DNA of 64,000 nt from Acidimicrobiales bacterium (GCA_016794585.1 JAEUJM010000029.1:62001-126000); one strand, 5' to 3'. Counted from the first letter of the stretch, positions 18,026-29,139 are shown. Made by a program: numbers and translations. The notes: generated by a model not told the origin, from the letters alone.

Positions 18026-18688
18026 TCAGCCGTTCAGGAAGGTGACGGCGCGGCGCCAGGCGTCGGCGGCGTCGTCGGGGCGGTGGGCCGGGCGACTCGG
18101 GTCGTGCACGAAGCCGTGCTCGGCGCCCTCGTAGCGCACGACCTCGGCCCCCGTTGCCTCGAGGTCGTCGACGTCGCCGGCCGGTGTGTACGGGTCGTTG
18201 GTGCCGATGATGGCCAGCACCGGTGAGGCGCCAGGCGTGGTCACCGCCTCGAGGGGCTCGCCCTGGCCCTCGCTCTGCCAGTCCTCGGGGACACGGATCA
18301 TCCCGTAGAAGGCGACGCACCGCGAGAAGCGACCGGTGCCCGAGGCCTTCAGCGCGTACATGCCGCCCATGCAGAAGCCGATGAGTCCGACTCGCTCTTC
18401 ACCCGTGGCGTCGGCGGCCTCCACCAGGGCACCGACCTGGGTGCCGTCCACCAGGCCACCCACGGCGGCCATGCGCTCGCCGAGGTCCATGTGCTCGCGC
18501 CCGGGGAAGGGCTCGGGGGCGCACACCACCCAGCCGTTCTCGTCGGCGAGGCGTTGGCAGAGGTCGTCGAAGAGGGGCCGCAGGCCTCCGATGTCGGGGG
18601 CGATCACGAGGCCGGCGATGGCGGCGCCCTCGCTCGGACGGGCGACACGGGCAGGGACGCCGGAGGGGAGGGTGATGGTCTCGATCAT
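18026..18688 (-). CDS. Dienelactone hydrolase-family alpha/beta hydrolase
   Basis: 220 residues from the ATG at 18688, where homology starts (IETITLPSGVPARVARPSEG); the frame runs 21 codons further without support. The nucleophile is the cysteine in GFCMGGMYAL, as in true dienelactone hydrolases, with Asp in GTNDPYTPAG and His in GAEHGFVHDPSR completing the triad. Such enzymes open dienelactones in chlorocatechol breakdown or act on other lactones and esters; substrate unknown. Convergent with the RCC1 gene with only 3 bp between stop codons. Cytoplasmic. Confidence 0.9.
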   Translation of the reverse strand: MIETITLPSGVPARVARPSEGAAIAGLVIAPDIGGLRPLFDDLCQRLADENGWVVCAPEPFPGREHMDLGERMAAVGGLVDGTQVGALVEAADATGEERVGLIGFCMGGMYALKASGTGRFSRCVAFYGMIRVPEDWQSEGQGEPLEAVTTPGASPVLAIIGTNDPYTPAGDVDDLEATGAEVVRYEGAEHGFVHDPSRPAHRPDDAADAWRRAVTFLNG

Positions 18689-18754
18689 CGGGGCAACCTC
18701 ATGGGGAGCGGTCGGGGCACAGCGGTGGGCGGGGTGCGGCCGCGGCCGCACCGG

Positions 18755-19831
18755 TCATCCGTAGCGGTCGAGGATGCTGGTCTCGGCCAGCCGGGCGAGG
18801 CCGTCCTTCATGGCTCGGGCCCGGCTCTCCCCCACGCCCTCGACCTCGTCGAGGTCGGCGATGGTGGCCCGCATGATCTTCTGGAGGTCGCCGAAGCGCT
18901 CGACCACGTTGTCGATCACGGCCTCGGGCAGACGGGGGATCTTGGCCAGGAGTCGATGCCCTCTCGGGGCGACACCGAGATCGAGGTCGACCTCGTCGGC
19001 CGACCCGGGCAGGTTGAGGGTTGCCGCGACACCCTTCTGGTCGAGGAGATCCTCGGTGGACAAGCTCGCCAGCGCGTCCAACGCATCCTCGAGGCGGTGG
19101 GCCTCGGTGCGGTGGAAGTAGTCGGCGACCGCGAGCCGGCGGTCGGCGACCACGCCGGAGTAGAGCTCTTCGAGCTGCAGGCGCACGAGCCGGCCGTCCT
19201 CGCCCAGTTCGACGATGTGGCTGTCGATCTCCTCGGCGATGCGCCGCACCATCTCGGCCCGCTGGATGACGCTGACCACGTCGCGCAGGGTGACGAGGTC
19301 CTCCACCTCGAGCGCCGACAGCGACCGGGACACCGCGTCGAGGCGGGTGCGGTAGCGCTCGAGGGTCTGGAGCGCCTGGTTGGACCGGTCGAGCAGACGC
19401 GGGATGGGCTCGAGGGGGTGCTTCTCGTCACCCACGTAGACGGCGATGACGGCCATGCGCTCGGACACCGAGATGACGGGCACGTTGATCGAGCGGGCGA
19501 CCCGCTCGGCCGTGCGGTGGCGGGTGCCCGTCTCGGACGTGGGGACGTTGGGGTTGGGCACGAGGTGGACGTTGGCCCGAGCGATGCGGCTGGCGTCCGC
19601 GGCCAGGATGATGGCCCCGTCCATCTTGGCCAGCTCGGACAGGCGCTGTGGGGTGAAGGCGGCGTCGAGCAGGAAGCCGCCCGAGCAGAGGTTGAGCACG
19701 TCCGGCCCATCGCCGACGACGATCAGGGCGCCCATCCCGGACAGCAGGATGCGATCGAGGCCCTCGCGCAGCGGACGCCCGGGCGCGGAGGCGGCCAGGG
19801 CGGCCCGGAGGGCTTCGCTTGGCTGCGCCAC
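18755..19831 (-). CDS. disA: Diadenylate cyclase DisA (DNA integrity scanning protein)
   Basis: 358 residues, the usual length. The N-terminal DAC domain has the catalytic DGAIILAADA motif and the ATP-binding GTRHRTAERVARS motif; a helical linker follows and the C-terminus carries helix-hairpin-helix DNA-binding elements (DLDEVEGVGESRARAM). It makes cyclic di-AMP from two ATP while scanning DNA and stops at branched or damaged sites. GTG start with TAAGCT 6 nt upstream. It lies just downstream of radA, on the same strand with 39 bp between, as in mycobacteria, where RadA modulates DisA activity. Confidence 0.96.
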   Translation of the reverse strand: MAQPSEALRAALAASAPGRPLREGLDRILLSGMGALIVVGDGPDVLNLCSGGFLLDAAFTPQRLSELAKMDGAIILAADASRIARANVHLVPNPNVPTSETGTRHRTAERVARSINVPVISVSERMAVIAVYVGDEKHPLEPIPRLLDRSNQALQTLERYRTRLDAVSRSLSALEVEDLVTLRDVVSVIQRAEMVRRIAEEIDSHIVELGEDGRLVRLQLEELYSGVVADRRLAVADYFHRTEAHRLEDALDALASLSTEDLLDQKGVAATLNLPGSADEVDLDLGVAPRGHRLLAKIPRLPEAVIDNVVERFGDLQKIMRATIADLDEVEGVGESRARAMKDGLARLAETSILDRYG

Positions 19832-19837
19832 GACGAG

Positions 19838-19843
19838 AGCTTA
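19838..19843 (-). promoter_or_regulatory. Candidate -10 element (TAAGCT) of leaderless disA
   Basis: TAAGCT on the minus strand ends 6 nt before the disA GTG. It lies in the 39-bp radA-disA gap, so disA can have its own promoter besides read-through from radA. Confidence 0.5.
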
Positions 19844-19870
19844 GTGGGCGACCCCTGTCGGACGGGCGGG

Positions 19871-21256
19871 TCAGACCGCGGCCACGAGGGGACGGCCGAG
19901 GCCACCGCCGTGGCACAGCCGCACGGCTTCGGCCAGGGTGGCGGCGGGCACGGCCCGCATGCCCGGCGGGGGCTCGGGGCCGTCGGGGGCGACGAGGGCG
20001 GTGGCAAAGCCGAGGCGGGCGGCCTCGGCGAGGCGTCGATCGAGTCGGGCCACCTGGCGCAGCTCGCCACCGAGGCCCAGCTCGGCGCAGACCACCACCC
20101 CATCCACCAGCGGGGTGTCGCTGGCGGCGGTGACCACCGCGAGGGCGAGCGCGAGATCCGCCCCCGGCTCGGTGACGCGCAGGCCCCCGGCGGCGAGGGC
20201 GTACACGTCGGACTTGGCCACGGAGATGCCGGCCCGCTCCTGGAGGACGGCGAGGATCATGTTCAGCCGCCCGCTGTCGACCCCCTGCGCGGAGCGGCGC
20301 GGGTTGCCGAGGTCGGAACCGGTGACCAGCGCCTGGATCTCGACGAGCAGTGGCCGGTTGCCGTCGAGGGTGGGCACGACGACCGAGCCCGGCACCCCCC
20401 GCCGGCGGTCGGACAGGAACAGGCCGCTCGGGTCGGGCACGCCGAGCATGCCCCGGTCGGTCATCTGGAACAGGCCCAGCTCGTGGGTGGGGCCGAAGCG
20501 GTGCTTCACCGCCCGCAGCATGCGCAGGGCGTGGTGGCGGTCGCCCTCGAAGGTGCAGACGGTGTCGACCACGTGCTCGAGCACGCGGGGCCCGGCCAGG
20601 GACCCGTCCTTCGTGACGTGGCCCACCAGCACGACGGCCACCCCCCGCTGCTTGGCTTCGGTGACGAGCTGAGCGGCGACGTGACGCACCTGGGCCACCG
20701 AGCCCGGTGCCGACGAGAGCTGCGGGTCGGCCAGGGCCTGGACGGAGTCGATCACCACCAGTGCGGGATCGGTGGACGAGAGGTCGGCCAGCACGGTGGG
20801 GAGACTGGTCTCGGCCACCAACCAGAGGTTGGGGTCGAGCGTGTCGAGACGACCGGCCCGGAGTCGCACCTGCTGACGGGACTCCTCGGCCGAGACGTAC
20901 AGGACGCGGTCACCGGCCGCGGCGCGGGTCGCGGCAGCCTGGAGCAACAAGGTGGACTTGCCGATCCCGGGCTCACCCCCCAGGAGGGTGACCGATCCGG
21001 GGACGAGCCCCCCGCCGAGCACCCGATCGAGCTCGTCGATGCCGGTGGGGATGGCCACCCATTCGTCGGCGGGCACCCGGTCGATCGGCATGGGGCCCGC
21101 GCCCGTGCGCCGTGCCGCGACGGCAGGGAGCGGCGCGGCCTCGGCCAGCTCCTCCACGAGCGAGTTCCACGCCTCGCACGTGGGGCAGCGCCCCAGCCAC
21201 CGCGGGGACTCGCCGCCGCACTCGCCACACCGGAACACCGTCTTGACCCGAGCCAT
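19871..21256 (-). CDS. radA: DNA repair protein RadA (Sms)
   Basis: 461 residues from the ATG at 21256. The N-terminal zinc finger is CGECGGESPRWLGRCPTC; the RecA-like ATPase has Walker A GGEPGIGKSTLL, Walker B ALVVIDSVQAL, and the RadA-specific motif as KHRFGPTHE (usual KNRFG, with His for Asn). The C-terminal third is the Lon-protease-like domain with a replaced catalytic centre. RadA promotes branch migration in recombinational repair. The frame extends 10 codons further, but those bases contain the promoter, so MARVKTVFRC is the start. Heads the radA-disA pair. Confidence 0.95.
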   Translation of the reverse strand: MARVKTVFRCGECGGESPRWLGRCPTCEAWNSLVEELAEAAPLPAVAARRTGAGPMPIDRVPADEWVAIPTGIDELDRVLGGGLVPGSVTLLGGEPGIGKSTLLLQAAATRAAAGDRVLYVSAEESRQQVRLRAGRLDTLDPNLWLVAETSLPTVLADLSSTDPALVVIDSVQALADPQLSSAPGSVAQVRHVAAQLVTEAKQRGVAVVLVGHVTKDGSLAGPRVLEHVVDTVCTFEGDRHHALRMLRAVKHRFGPTHELGLFQMTDRGMLGVPDPSGLFLSDRRRGVPGSVVVPTLDGNRPLLVEIQALVTGSDLGNPRRSAQGVDSGRLNMILAVLQERAGISVAKSDVYALAAGGLRVTEPGADLALALAVVTAASDTPLVDGVVVCAELGLGGELRQVARLDRRLAEAARLGFATALVAPDGPEPPPGMRAVPAATLAEAVRLCHGGGLGRPLVAAV

Positions 21257-21263
21257 ACGAACA

Positions 21264-21286
21264 AACGTACGCCCCGGGTGTGACAA
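21264..21286 (-). promoter_or_regulatory. DNA-damage-type promoter of radA (TTGTCA ... N8 ... TACGTT)
   Basis: Read on the minus strand, TTGTCA at 21286-21281 begins a 9-mer followed by exactly 8 nt and then TACGTT at 21269-21264. This matches the layout of the mycobacterial RecA-NDp/PafBC promoter (TTGTCRGTG-N8-TAnnnT), although the last three bases of the first box differ. TACGTT ends 7 nt before the radA ATG, so the message is leaderless. A near-match to the actinobacterial LexA box (CGAAC-N4-GTACG, one mismatch) overlaps at 21258-21271. Confidence 0.5.
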
Positions 21287-21328
21287 CGTGGCGCACCCGG
21301 GCGCTGGGACCGACTCCCGGGACCGGGA

Positions 21329-22741
21329 CTACGCGGCGGGGCAGGCCGGGGCGCTCGGCACGGCGCCGCCGGCGACGGCGTCCGCGGAGAGCCCTCGCAG
21401 CGAGCGGAGCAGCTGGGCGCGGCGGAGGGGGGCGTCGGGGCGGAAGGTGCCGCCCACCAGCAGGGCGTCGACCCCGTGCGCCACCAGCCACTCCACCGCC
21501 GGCGCGTACTTCGCCTGCGGGTCGAGCCCGGGGACCGTGGGCGAGGGCGGCGCCGCGACCGGTCGGCCGGCGAGGCGCCACAGCGCCATGGCCGCCGCGG
21601 CCCGCGAGACGACCCTCGCCCCTCCGAACGTCCCGTCGCGCCGGGGATGGAGGATGCCCGAGTCGACCACCCACTCGATCGCCGCGCTCCCCCCGGTCCG
21701 TCCGGTGGCGTCGGGTACCTCGCCGGTCCAGCGCCACGCCCACGCGGCGAACTGGCGGCGGGTGACGTCGCCCGACGGCGTCAGCGGTCCCGTCACGGTG
21801 CCGTTGAGCACACCCGCGCCGGTCGCCCAGGCAACCACCTGGGCGGTGGCCGAGCCCGGGACGACGTCGGCGTAGGCGACGGGCCCCCCGACCGTGCAGG
21901 CCAGGAACCCCGCCACCTCCGGCGCCGCCGGATCGAAGAACCCGGTGGCGTCGTGGGTGGCCCCGTCGTAGACCAGCAGGTCACAGGCGCCGCCGGCGGC
22001 CTCCCAACGCTTGCACGTGTCGTCGGCCCAGTTCAGCGGGATGAGGGTGTCCGCCGAGCCGTGCAGCATGCGCACAGGCGCCGACGCCGCGCCCACGTCG
22101 CCGGCGAGGAAGCCGGAGACGGCCAGCACCCCGGCCACCATCGACGACTCCTCCGGGGTGCCGCTGTCCCCCGGGTCGTCCGGGTGGGCACCGACCCGCA
22201 GCGCGGTGATCGCGCCCGCCGAGTGGCCGGTCACCGCGATGCGCTCAGGGTCGATGCGCAGCTCGCTCGAATGGACCCGCAACCAGCGGACCGCGGCCTG
22301 CACGTCGTGCTGGGCGTCCACCGCGGCCACCGGGAACTCGGGGTAGGCGTCGGGGCGGAGGCGGTAGTCCACCGCCGCCACCACGATCCCCTGCTCGGCG
22401 AAGGCCTGCGCCATGGCGACGTAGACAGGATCGGTCTTGTCGCCCTGGGAGAAGCCGCCGCCGTGGACCACCACCAGGGCCGGCCTCACTCCGACCACGG
22501 CGCTCGGGTCGTAGAGGTCGAGCCGGAGGGTCTCGGGGAGACCGGTCTCGTCGGGGGCCTCGCCGTAGGCGATGTCCGGCGTCACCACCACGCCCGCCTC
22601 TCCCGTTCCCGTCGACATCGCCCGGCGAGCAGGCGATGCCCCGGCCGGGCCCGCCGTCGCCGACAGACCGAGCGCCACGACCGCCACCGAGGCCGCGACG
22701 CCCACCACCTGGACGAGGCGGCGGTGCGAGGGACGGGGCAC
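21329..22741 (-). CDS. Secreted alpha/beta hydrolase (esterase) with C-terminal SLH domains
   Basis: 470 residues. A signal peptide ends near GPAGASPA. The catalytic domain shows the oxyanion-hole motif VVVHGGGFSQGD, the nucleophile elbow VTGHSAGAITAL, an Asp in HGSADTLIP and a His in GATHDATG, the pattern of hormone-sensitive-lipase/BD-FAE type carboxylesterases. Residues ~285-460 hold three S-layer-homology units (starting VAYADVVPGSATAQVVAWAT, then AAIEWVVDSGILHP and PAVEWLVAHGVDALLVGGTF), which attach proteins to secondary cell-wall polymer. So this is an esterase displayed on the wall. GTG start precedes the signal directly. Natural ester unknown. Confidence 0.87.
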   Translation of the reverse strand: MPRPSHRRLVQVVGVAASVAVVALGLSATAGPAGASPARRAMSTGTGEAGVVVTPDIAYGEAPDETGLPETLRLDLYDPSAVVGVRPALVVVHGGGFSQGDKTDPVYVAMAQAFAEQGIVVAAVDYRLRPDAYPEFPVAAVDAQHDVQAAVRWLRVHSSELRIDPERIAVTGHSAGAITALRVGAHPDDPGDSGTPEESSMVAGVLAVSGFLAGDVGAASAPVRMLHGSADTLIPLNWADDTCKRWEAAGGACDLLVYDGATHDATGFFDPAAPEVAGFLACTVGGPVAYADVVPGSATAQVVAWATGAGVLNGTVTGPLTPSGDVTRRQFAAWAWRWTGEVPDATGRTGGSAAIEWVVDSGILHPRRDGTFGGARVVSRAAAAMALWRLAGRPVAAPPSPTVPGLDPQAKYAPAVEWLVAHGVDALLVGGTFRPDAPLRRAQLLRSLRGLSADAVAGGAVPSAPACPAA

Positions 22742-22785
22742 ACCCCTTCATCGACACCCCGACGGCCCGACTTGGGCCAAAAGAC

Positions 22786-23574
22786 CTACGCCAGCTCAAC
22801 ATCCTCGCGGTGCTGCCGACGGCGGCGGACGCCGCCCCGGATCACGCGGAAGAGCAGGAGCAGCACGAGCAGGACGAGGGCGCCGGCCGACACCGCGGCG
22901 AGGGCCAGCACGGTGGTGTCCCGCTCCGAGGACTCGGCGGCCATGCGCACCGGGTCGTCGCCCAGGTCGGCGGTCCAGGTGGCCGAGGAGGCGCCGGTCG
23001 CCTCGCCGTCGGTGGTGAAGTCGCCCTCGGGCAGGGTGGCGGAGACGGTCACGGACATGGTGTCCGCGAGCGGCTCGCCGAGCTGCTCCTCGAGCGAGGC
23101 CTGGTCCTGGCCGAACGTGTCCGAGCCGAGCACGGCCTCGAGGTCCTCGTCGCTGAAGGTGGCGAGGCCGGCGGAGAGGTCGAGCGTCCCGCCGAAGGCC
23201 CAGGAGGTCTCGGCGAAGGTGTGGTCCCGGCGCAGGGTCAATGCCCGCAGCAGGCCGCCGCGACCACCGATCTCGCGCAGCACTTCGCGGCCCTGCTCGG
23301 CGTTGGCGAAGGGCTTGCGGGCCACGATCTCGACGCCGCCCTCGGTGTCGGTCGGGCCCGTCACCTCCCAACCGGTGGCCTCGAGGTCGCGGACGCGCAG
23401 GTCCTCGGCCAGGTTCGGCACCCGGGCGGCGGCGTCCTCGTCGAGGGTGACGGTCACCTCGACCGCCCCCGAGCCGTCCTCGGCCATGGTGACGTCGACG
23501 TGGGCGTCGACCTGGCACCCGGCCAGCACCGCCACGAGCGCAGCGACCGCCAGGAAAACGCGAGCTCGACGCAC
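22786..23574 (-). CDS. LppM-like (DUF3153) lipoprotein with C-terminal membrane segment
   Basis: 262 residues. Lipobox LAGCQ follows a short signal peptide. The body resembles DUF3153/LppM proteins of actinobacteria: an N-terminal VDAHVDVTMAEDGSGAVEVT strand region, then alternating beta structure, and one membrane helix near residues 225-245 (SAGALVLLVLLLLF) with a basic Arg-rich cytoplasmic tail. LppM in mycobacteria affects cell-surface glycolipids and host interaction; a role here is unknown. It lies between clpC and the esterase gene on the same strand, 66 bp after clpC. Confidence 0.78.
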   Translation of the reverse strand: MRRARVFLAVAALVAVLAGCQVDAHVDVTMAEDGSGAVEVTVTLDEDAAARVPNLAEDLRVRDLEATGWEVTGPTDTEGGVEIVARKPFANAEQGREVLREIGGRGGLLRALTLRRDHTFAETSWAFGGTLDLSAGLATFSDEDLEAVLGSDTFGQDQASLEEQLGEPLADTMSVTVSATLPEGDFTTDGEATGASSATWTADLGDDPVRMAAESSERDTTVLALAAVSAGALVLLVLLLLFRVIRGGVRRRRQHREDVELA

Positions 23575-23640
23575 CCCGGGCCGCCGTGCGACCGAGGGTG
23601 CGTCGAGTTCGGAGTGCGTCAGGTGGGGCAGGGCGCCGTG

Positions 23641-26178
<2,538 letters not shown>

Positions 26179-26215
26179 GAGAACTGCCTCCCTATCAAAG
26201 GGGTTTACGTGTGGC

Positions 26216-26233
26216 GAGTCTACCGGTGGACTC
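26216..26233. promoter_or_regulatory. 18-bp imperfect palindrome over the clpC -10 element
   Basis: GAGTCTACCGGTGGACTC pairs in 8 of 9 positions. Its left half contains, on the minus strand, TAGACT (26222-26217), a good -10 element giving clpC a leader of ~30 nt with the ribosome site. A repressor bound here would control clpC. The half-site is not a clear match to the HspR (HAIR) or ClgR sites. Confidence 0.4.
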
Positions 26234-26300
26234 TCCTCCCCCGCGCGTCGGCCGCAAGGTGGGTCCTCTGGAGGGTTGGGGCGGGATGGCTGTGCCCGCA

Positions 26301-26306
26301 TACGCT
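26301..26306 (+). promoter_or_regulatory. Candidate -10 element (TACGCT) of leaderless polyprenyl synthase gene
   Basis: TACGCT ends 6 nt before the GTG at 26313. This decides the start among several in-frame candidates, because the earlier ones (26211, 26286) lie upstream of the promoter. Confidence 0.5.
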
Positions 26307-26312
26307 CCCCTG

Positions 26313-27302
26313 GTGGCCGAGAACCCGCTGCTCGCGATACCTGGCATGGAGGCCGGCCTGGCCCGTGTGGAGGTGGCGCTCCGTGAGTCGGTGCGGTCGG
26401 AGGATCCGTTCCTCACCGAGGTGGCCAGCCACCTGATCACCGCCGGCGGCAAGCGGGTCCGCCCGGCGTTCGCCCTGGCCGCCGCCTCCACGAGCCTCGA
26501 GGACCCCTCCGCCGAGGTCTCCGATGACGTGGTGATGGGCGCCGTCGCGGTCGAGCTCGTCCACCTCGGCTCGCTCTACCACGACGACGTCATGGACGAG
26601 GCCACCACCCGGCGCACGGTCGAGAGCGTCAACGCCAAGTGGGGCAACCTCCAGGCCATCCTCGCCGGCGACTTCCTCCTGGCCCGGGCCTCCGAGATCG
26701 CGGCGTCGCTCGGCGTCGAGATCGCCGCCCTCCTCGCCGCCACCATCGGCCGGCTCTGCGAGGGTCAGGTGCGCGAGCTGCGCGACACCTACAACGCGGG
26801 GCGCACCGAGGCCGACTACCTCTCGTCCATCGAGGGCAAGACCGCGTCGCTCTTCGCCACCGCGTGCCGGGTGGGCGCCATCGTCGGCGAGCTGCCCCGC
26901 CACGAGGTCGACGCCCTCACCGAGTTCGGCCTGCGCTTCGGCATGGCCTTCCAGATCGTCGACGACATCCTCGACGTCACCGCCACCGACGAGCAGCTGG
27001 GCAAGCCCGCCGGCCACGACCTCGTCGAGGGCGTGTACACCCTGCCGGTCATCCGGACGATGGCGGCGGGCACCGCGCCCGACCTCGCCGGCCTGCTCGG
27101 CGGGCCCCTCGAGGACGGGCAGCTCGACCGGGCCCGGTCGATGGTCCGCTCCGACGGCGCCGTGGCCTCGTCCCTCGAGACCGCCGCCGCCTACGCCCAG
27201 TCGGCCATCGAGAGCCTGCACCCTCTCCCCCACGCCACCGCCGCCCTCCGTCTGGGCGAGGCGGCGCAGCACCTCCTCGCCGGCGTCCGCGCCGCGGCCT
27301 GA
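26313..27302 (+). CDS. Polyprenyl diphosphate synthase (trans-isoprenyl transferase)
   Basis: 329 residues from the GTG at 26313. First aspartate-rich motif YHDDVMDEA (DDxxD as DDVMDE) and second motif [10 protein letters not shown] are both intact, with GGKRVRPAF near the N-terminus for binding isopentenyl diphosphate. Residues upstream of the first motif ([14 protein letters not shown]) are small or large in the positions that set chain length for long products, suggesting a menaquinone side-chain (C35-C50) synthase; exact length unknown. It uses precursors from IspD/IspF. Divergent from clpC, followed by the two-component pair. Confidence 0.9.
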   Translation: MAENPLLAIPGMEAGLARVEVALRESVRSEDPFLTEVASHLITAGGKRVRPAFALAAASTSLEDPSAEVSDDVVMGAVAVELVHLGSLYHDDVMDEATTRRTVESVNAKWGNLQAILAGDFLLARASEIAASLGVEIAALLAATIGRLCEGQVRELRDTYNAGRTEADYLSSIEGKTASLFATACRVGAIVGELPRHEVDALTEFGLRFGMAFQIVDDILDVTATDEQLGKPAGHDLVEGVYTLPVIRTMAAGTAPDLAGLLGGPLEDGQLDRARSMVRSDGAVASSLETAAAYAQSAIESLHPLPHATAALRLGEAAQHLLAGVRAAA

Positions 27303-27360
27303 CCGCCGCAGAGCGGCCTCGCCCACGCAGCCCGTCCGGACCCGGTCCGGAGCGGGCCGG

Positions 27361-27366
27361 TAGCGT
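27361..27366 (+). promoter_or_regulatory. Candidate -10 element (TAGCGT) of leaderless sensor kinase gene
   Basis: TAGCGT ends 7 nt before the GTG at 27374, with no ribosome site. It supports a separate transcript for the two-component genes. Confidence 0.55.
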
Positions 27367-27373
27367 CGGCGGT

Positions 27374-28468
27374 GTGAGCGAGCCGGGGTCGTCGCTGACG
27401 CGGGGGATGCTCACCGGCGTCACCGCGTACCGGTGGGCGGCCTGGGCCTGGATGGCCATCGTCGTGGTGGTCGACCGCGAGGAGCTGGAGCGACCCGGGG
27501 TCGCGCTCGTGCTCGTCGCCTCCGCCCTGGCGGTGACCGTGGCCGACACGCTGCTGCTGCGGACCGACGCCGACCGCCTGCTGCGCCCGGTGGTGGTGGG
27601 GACCGAGCTCGCCGTGGCCGTGGCCCTGTCGGTGGCCGACCCCATCGCGTACGTCGACGGCCACTCGCAGTCGCTCGGCTCGGCGTGGCCGCTCGCCGGG
27701 ATCCTGACCGCGGGCATCGCCTTCGGGGCCGTCGGCGGTATCAGCGCCGGCGTCGTCGTGGGCCTGGCCCGCTTCGCCGGAGACGTCGTGGCCACCGGGC
27801 CGTGGACCGACGCCCGGACCCTCTCGGCCCTCTCGACCATCGTCCTCTACGCCCTCGCCGGTGGTGCCGCCGGGTTCGCCGCCGCCCGCCTGCGCCGGGC
27901 CGAGCGAGAGATCGCCCTGGCCCGGGCGCGGGCGGAGGTGGCCGCCACCCTCCACGACGGCGTGCTCCAGACCCTCGCCGTGGTGCAGCGCCGCACCGAC
28001 GACCCCGACCTGGCCCGCCTCGCCCACGAGCAGGAGCGCGAGCTGCGGGACTTCCTCGCCGGCCGGGAGGCACCGCCCGAGGGCCTGGTCCTGGCGCTGC
28101 GGGAGGCCGCGGCCCGCTTCGAGGACCGCTACGGCGGGCGCGCCGAGGTCGTGATCGCAGCCGATCTGGACGAGCCCGGCGCCGACGTCGCCGCCGCGCT
28201 GGCCGGGGCCGTGGGCGAGGCGCTGGCCAACGCCGGCCGCCACGGCGGGGCGGGACACGTCGTGGTCTACGTCGAGCCCGACGGCGACGAGGTGTTCTGC
28301 TCGGTGAACGACGACGGCGCCGGCTTCGACCCCTCCACCACCGCCGAGGGCAGCGGCCTCACCGGGTCCATCCGGGGCCGGGTCGAGGCCGTCGGCGGCC
28401 GGGTGCAGGTGGACGGGCGGCCCGGTCGAGGCGCCGAGGTCCGCCTCTGGGTGCCCACCCGCGGCTGA
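27374..28468 (+). CDS. NarL/DesK-type sensor histidine kinase
   Basis: 364 residues. About six membrane helices occupy residues 15-180, with no sizeable extracellular loop, so the signal is probably sensed in the membrane. The HisKA_3 phosphoacceptor is in ATLHDGVLQTLAVVQRR near residue 196; the ATPase domain has the N box GEALANAGRHGG and G box NDDGAGFDP. The dimerisation segment is short: the usual second helix before the ATPase domain is compact. Pairs with the response regulator that follows 20 bp later. Signal unknown. Confidence 0.9.
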   Translation: MSEPGSSLTRGMLTGVTAYRWAAWAWMAIVVVVDREELERPGVALVLVASALAVTVADTLLLRTDADRLLRPVVVGTELAVAVALSVADPIAYVDGHSQSLGSAWPLAGILTAGIAFGAVGGISAGVVVGLARFAGDVVATGPWTDARTLSALSTIVLYALAGGAAGFAAARLRRAEREIALARARAEVAATLHDGVLQTLAVVQRRTDDPDLARLAHEQERELRDFLAGREAPPEGLVLALREAAARFEDRYGGRAEVVIAADLDEPGADVAAALAGAVGEALANAGRHGGAGHVVVYVEPDGDEVFCSVNDDGAGFDPSTTAEGSGLTGSIRGRVEAVGGRVQVDGRPGRGAEVRLWVPTRG

Positions 28469-28488
28469 GGGCTGGTTCAATCGTGGCC

Positions 28489-29139
28489 ATGGCCACCACC
28501 GAGGGAGCCGGGCGCCTGGGCCCGGTCCGGGTCGTCGTGGCCGACGACCACCCCATCTGGCGCACCGGCCTGCGGGCCGATCTCGGGGAGAACTTCCACG
28601 TCGTGGGCGAGGCTGGCGACGGCGCCGAAGCGGTCGCCGTCATCCGCCGGGAGCACCCGGACCTCGTGCTCTGCGACCTGCACATGGGTGGTGGCGGGGG
28701 GCTCCACGTGGTGCGGACGTGCGGCGGCGAGACCCGCATCGTGATGCTCACCGTCTCGGAGGCCGAGCGGGACCTGCTCGACGCCGTGGCCGCGGGCGCC
28801 GTGGGCTACCTGGTGAAGTCGACGCCGCCCGATGAGCTCCGCCAGGCGCTCTGGCGGGCCGCCCAGGGCGAGCCGGTGTTCTCGCCCCAGCTCGCCGCCC
28901 TGGTGCTGGGTGAGTTCCGCCGCATGGCCAAGGCCAGCGGACCGACCGAAGCCTTGTCGGACCGCGAGCGCGAGGTACTCCAGCACGTCGCCCGAGGCCA
29001 CACGTACCGCGACATCGGCGAGGAGCTCCACATCTCGCCCAAGACCGTGGAGAACCACGTGCGCAACATCCTCGCCAAACTGCACCTCAGCCGGCGCCAG
29101 GAGCTCGTGCGCTACGCCCTCGAGCACGGCATCGAGTAG
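28489..29139 (+). CDS. NarL/FixJ-type response regulator
   Basis: 216 residues from the ATG at 28489 (a GTG two codons earlier is possible). Receiver domain: acidic pair in VVVADDHPIW, phospho-acceptor Asp in VLCDLHMGG, Thr in IVMLTVSEAE and Lys in GYLVKSTPPD. A LuxR-type helix-turn-helix ends the protein: ALSDREREVLQHVARGHTYR and ISPKTVENHVRNILAKL. It is phosphorylated by the kinase just upstream and binds DNA as a dimer. TTCAAT 7 nt before the ATG could be a weak -10, so it may also be transcribed alone. Targets unknown. Confidence 0.92.
   Translation: MATTEGAGRLGPVRVVVADDHPIWRTGLRADLGENFHVVGEAGDGAEAVAVIRREHPDLVLCDLHMGGGGGLHVVRTCGGETRIVMLTVSEAERDLLDAVAAGAVGYLVKSTPPDELRQALWRAAQGEPVFSPQLAALVLGEFRRMAKASGPTEALSDREREVLQHVARGHTYRDIGEELHISPKTVENHVRNILAKLHLSRRQELVRYALEHGIE

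Noticed and set aside
18491-21283. 930-codon plus-strand ORF opposite dienelactone hydrolase, disA and radA
   Set aside because: It mirrors three well-recognised genes and reads as His/Gly/Arg-rich sequence without any family signature.
26211-26312. Upstream in-frame starts (26211, 26286) for the polyprenyl synthase
   Set aside because: They lie within the clpC promoter/palindrome or before the TACGCT -10 element, and the added residues have no family similarity.
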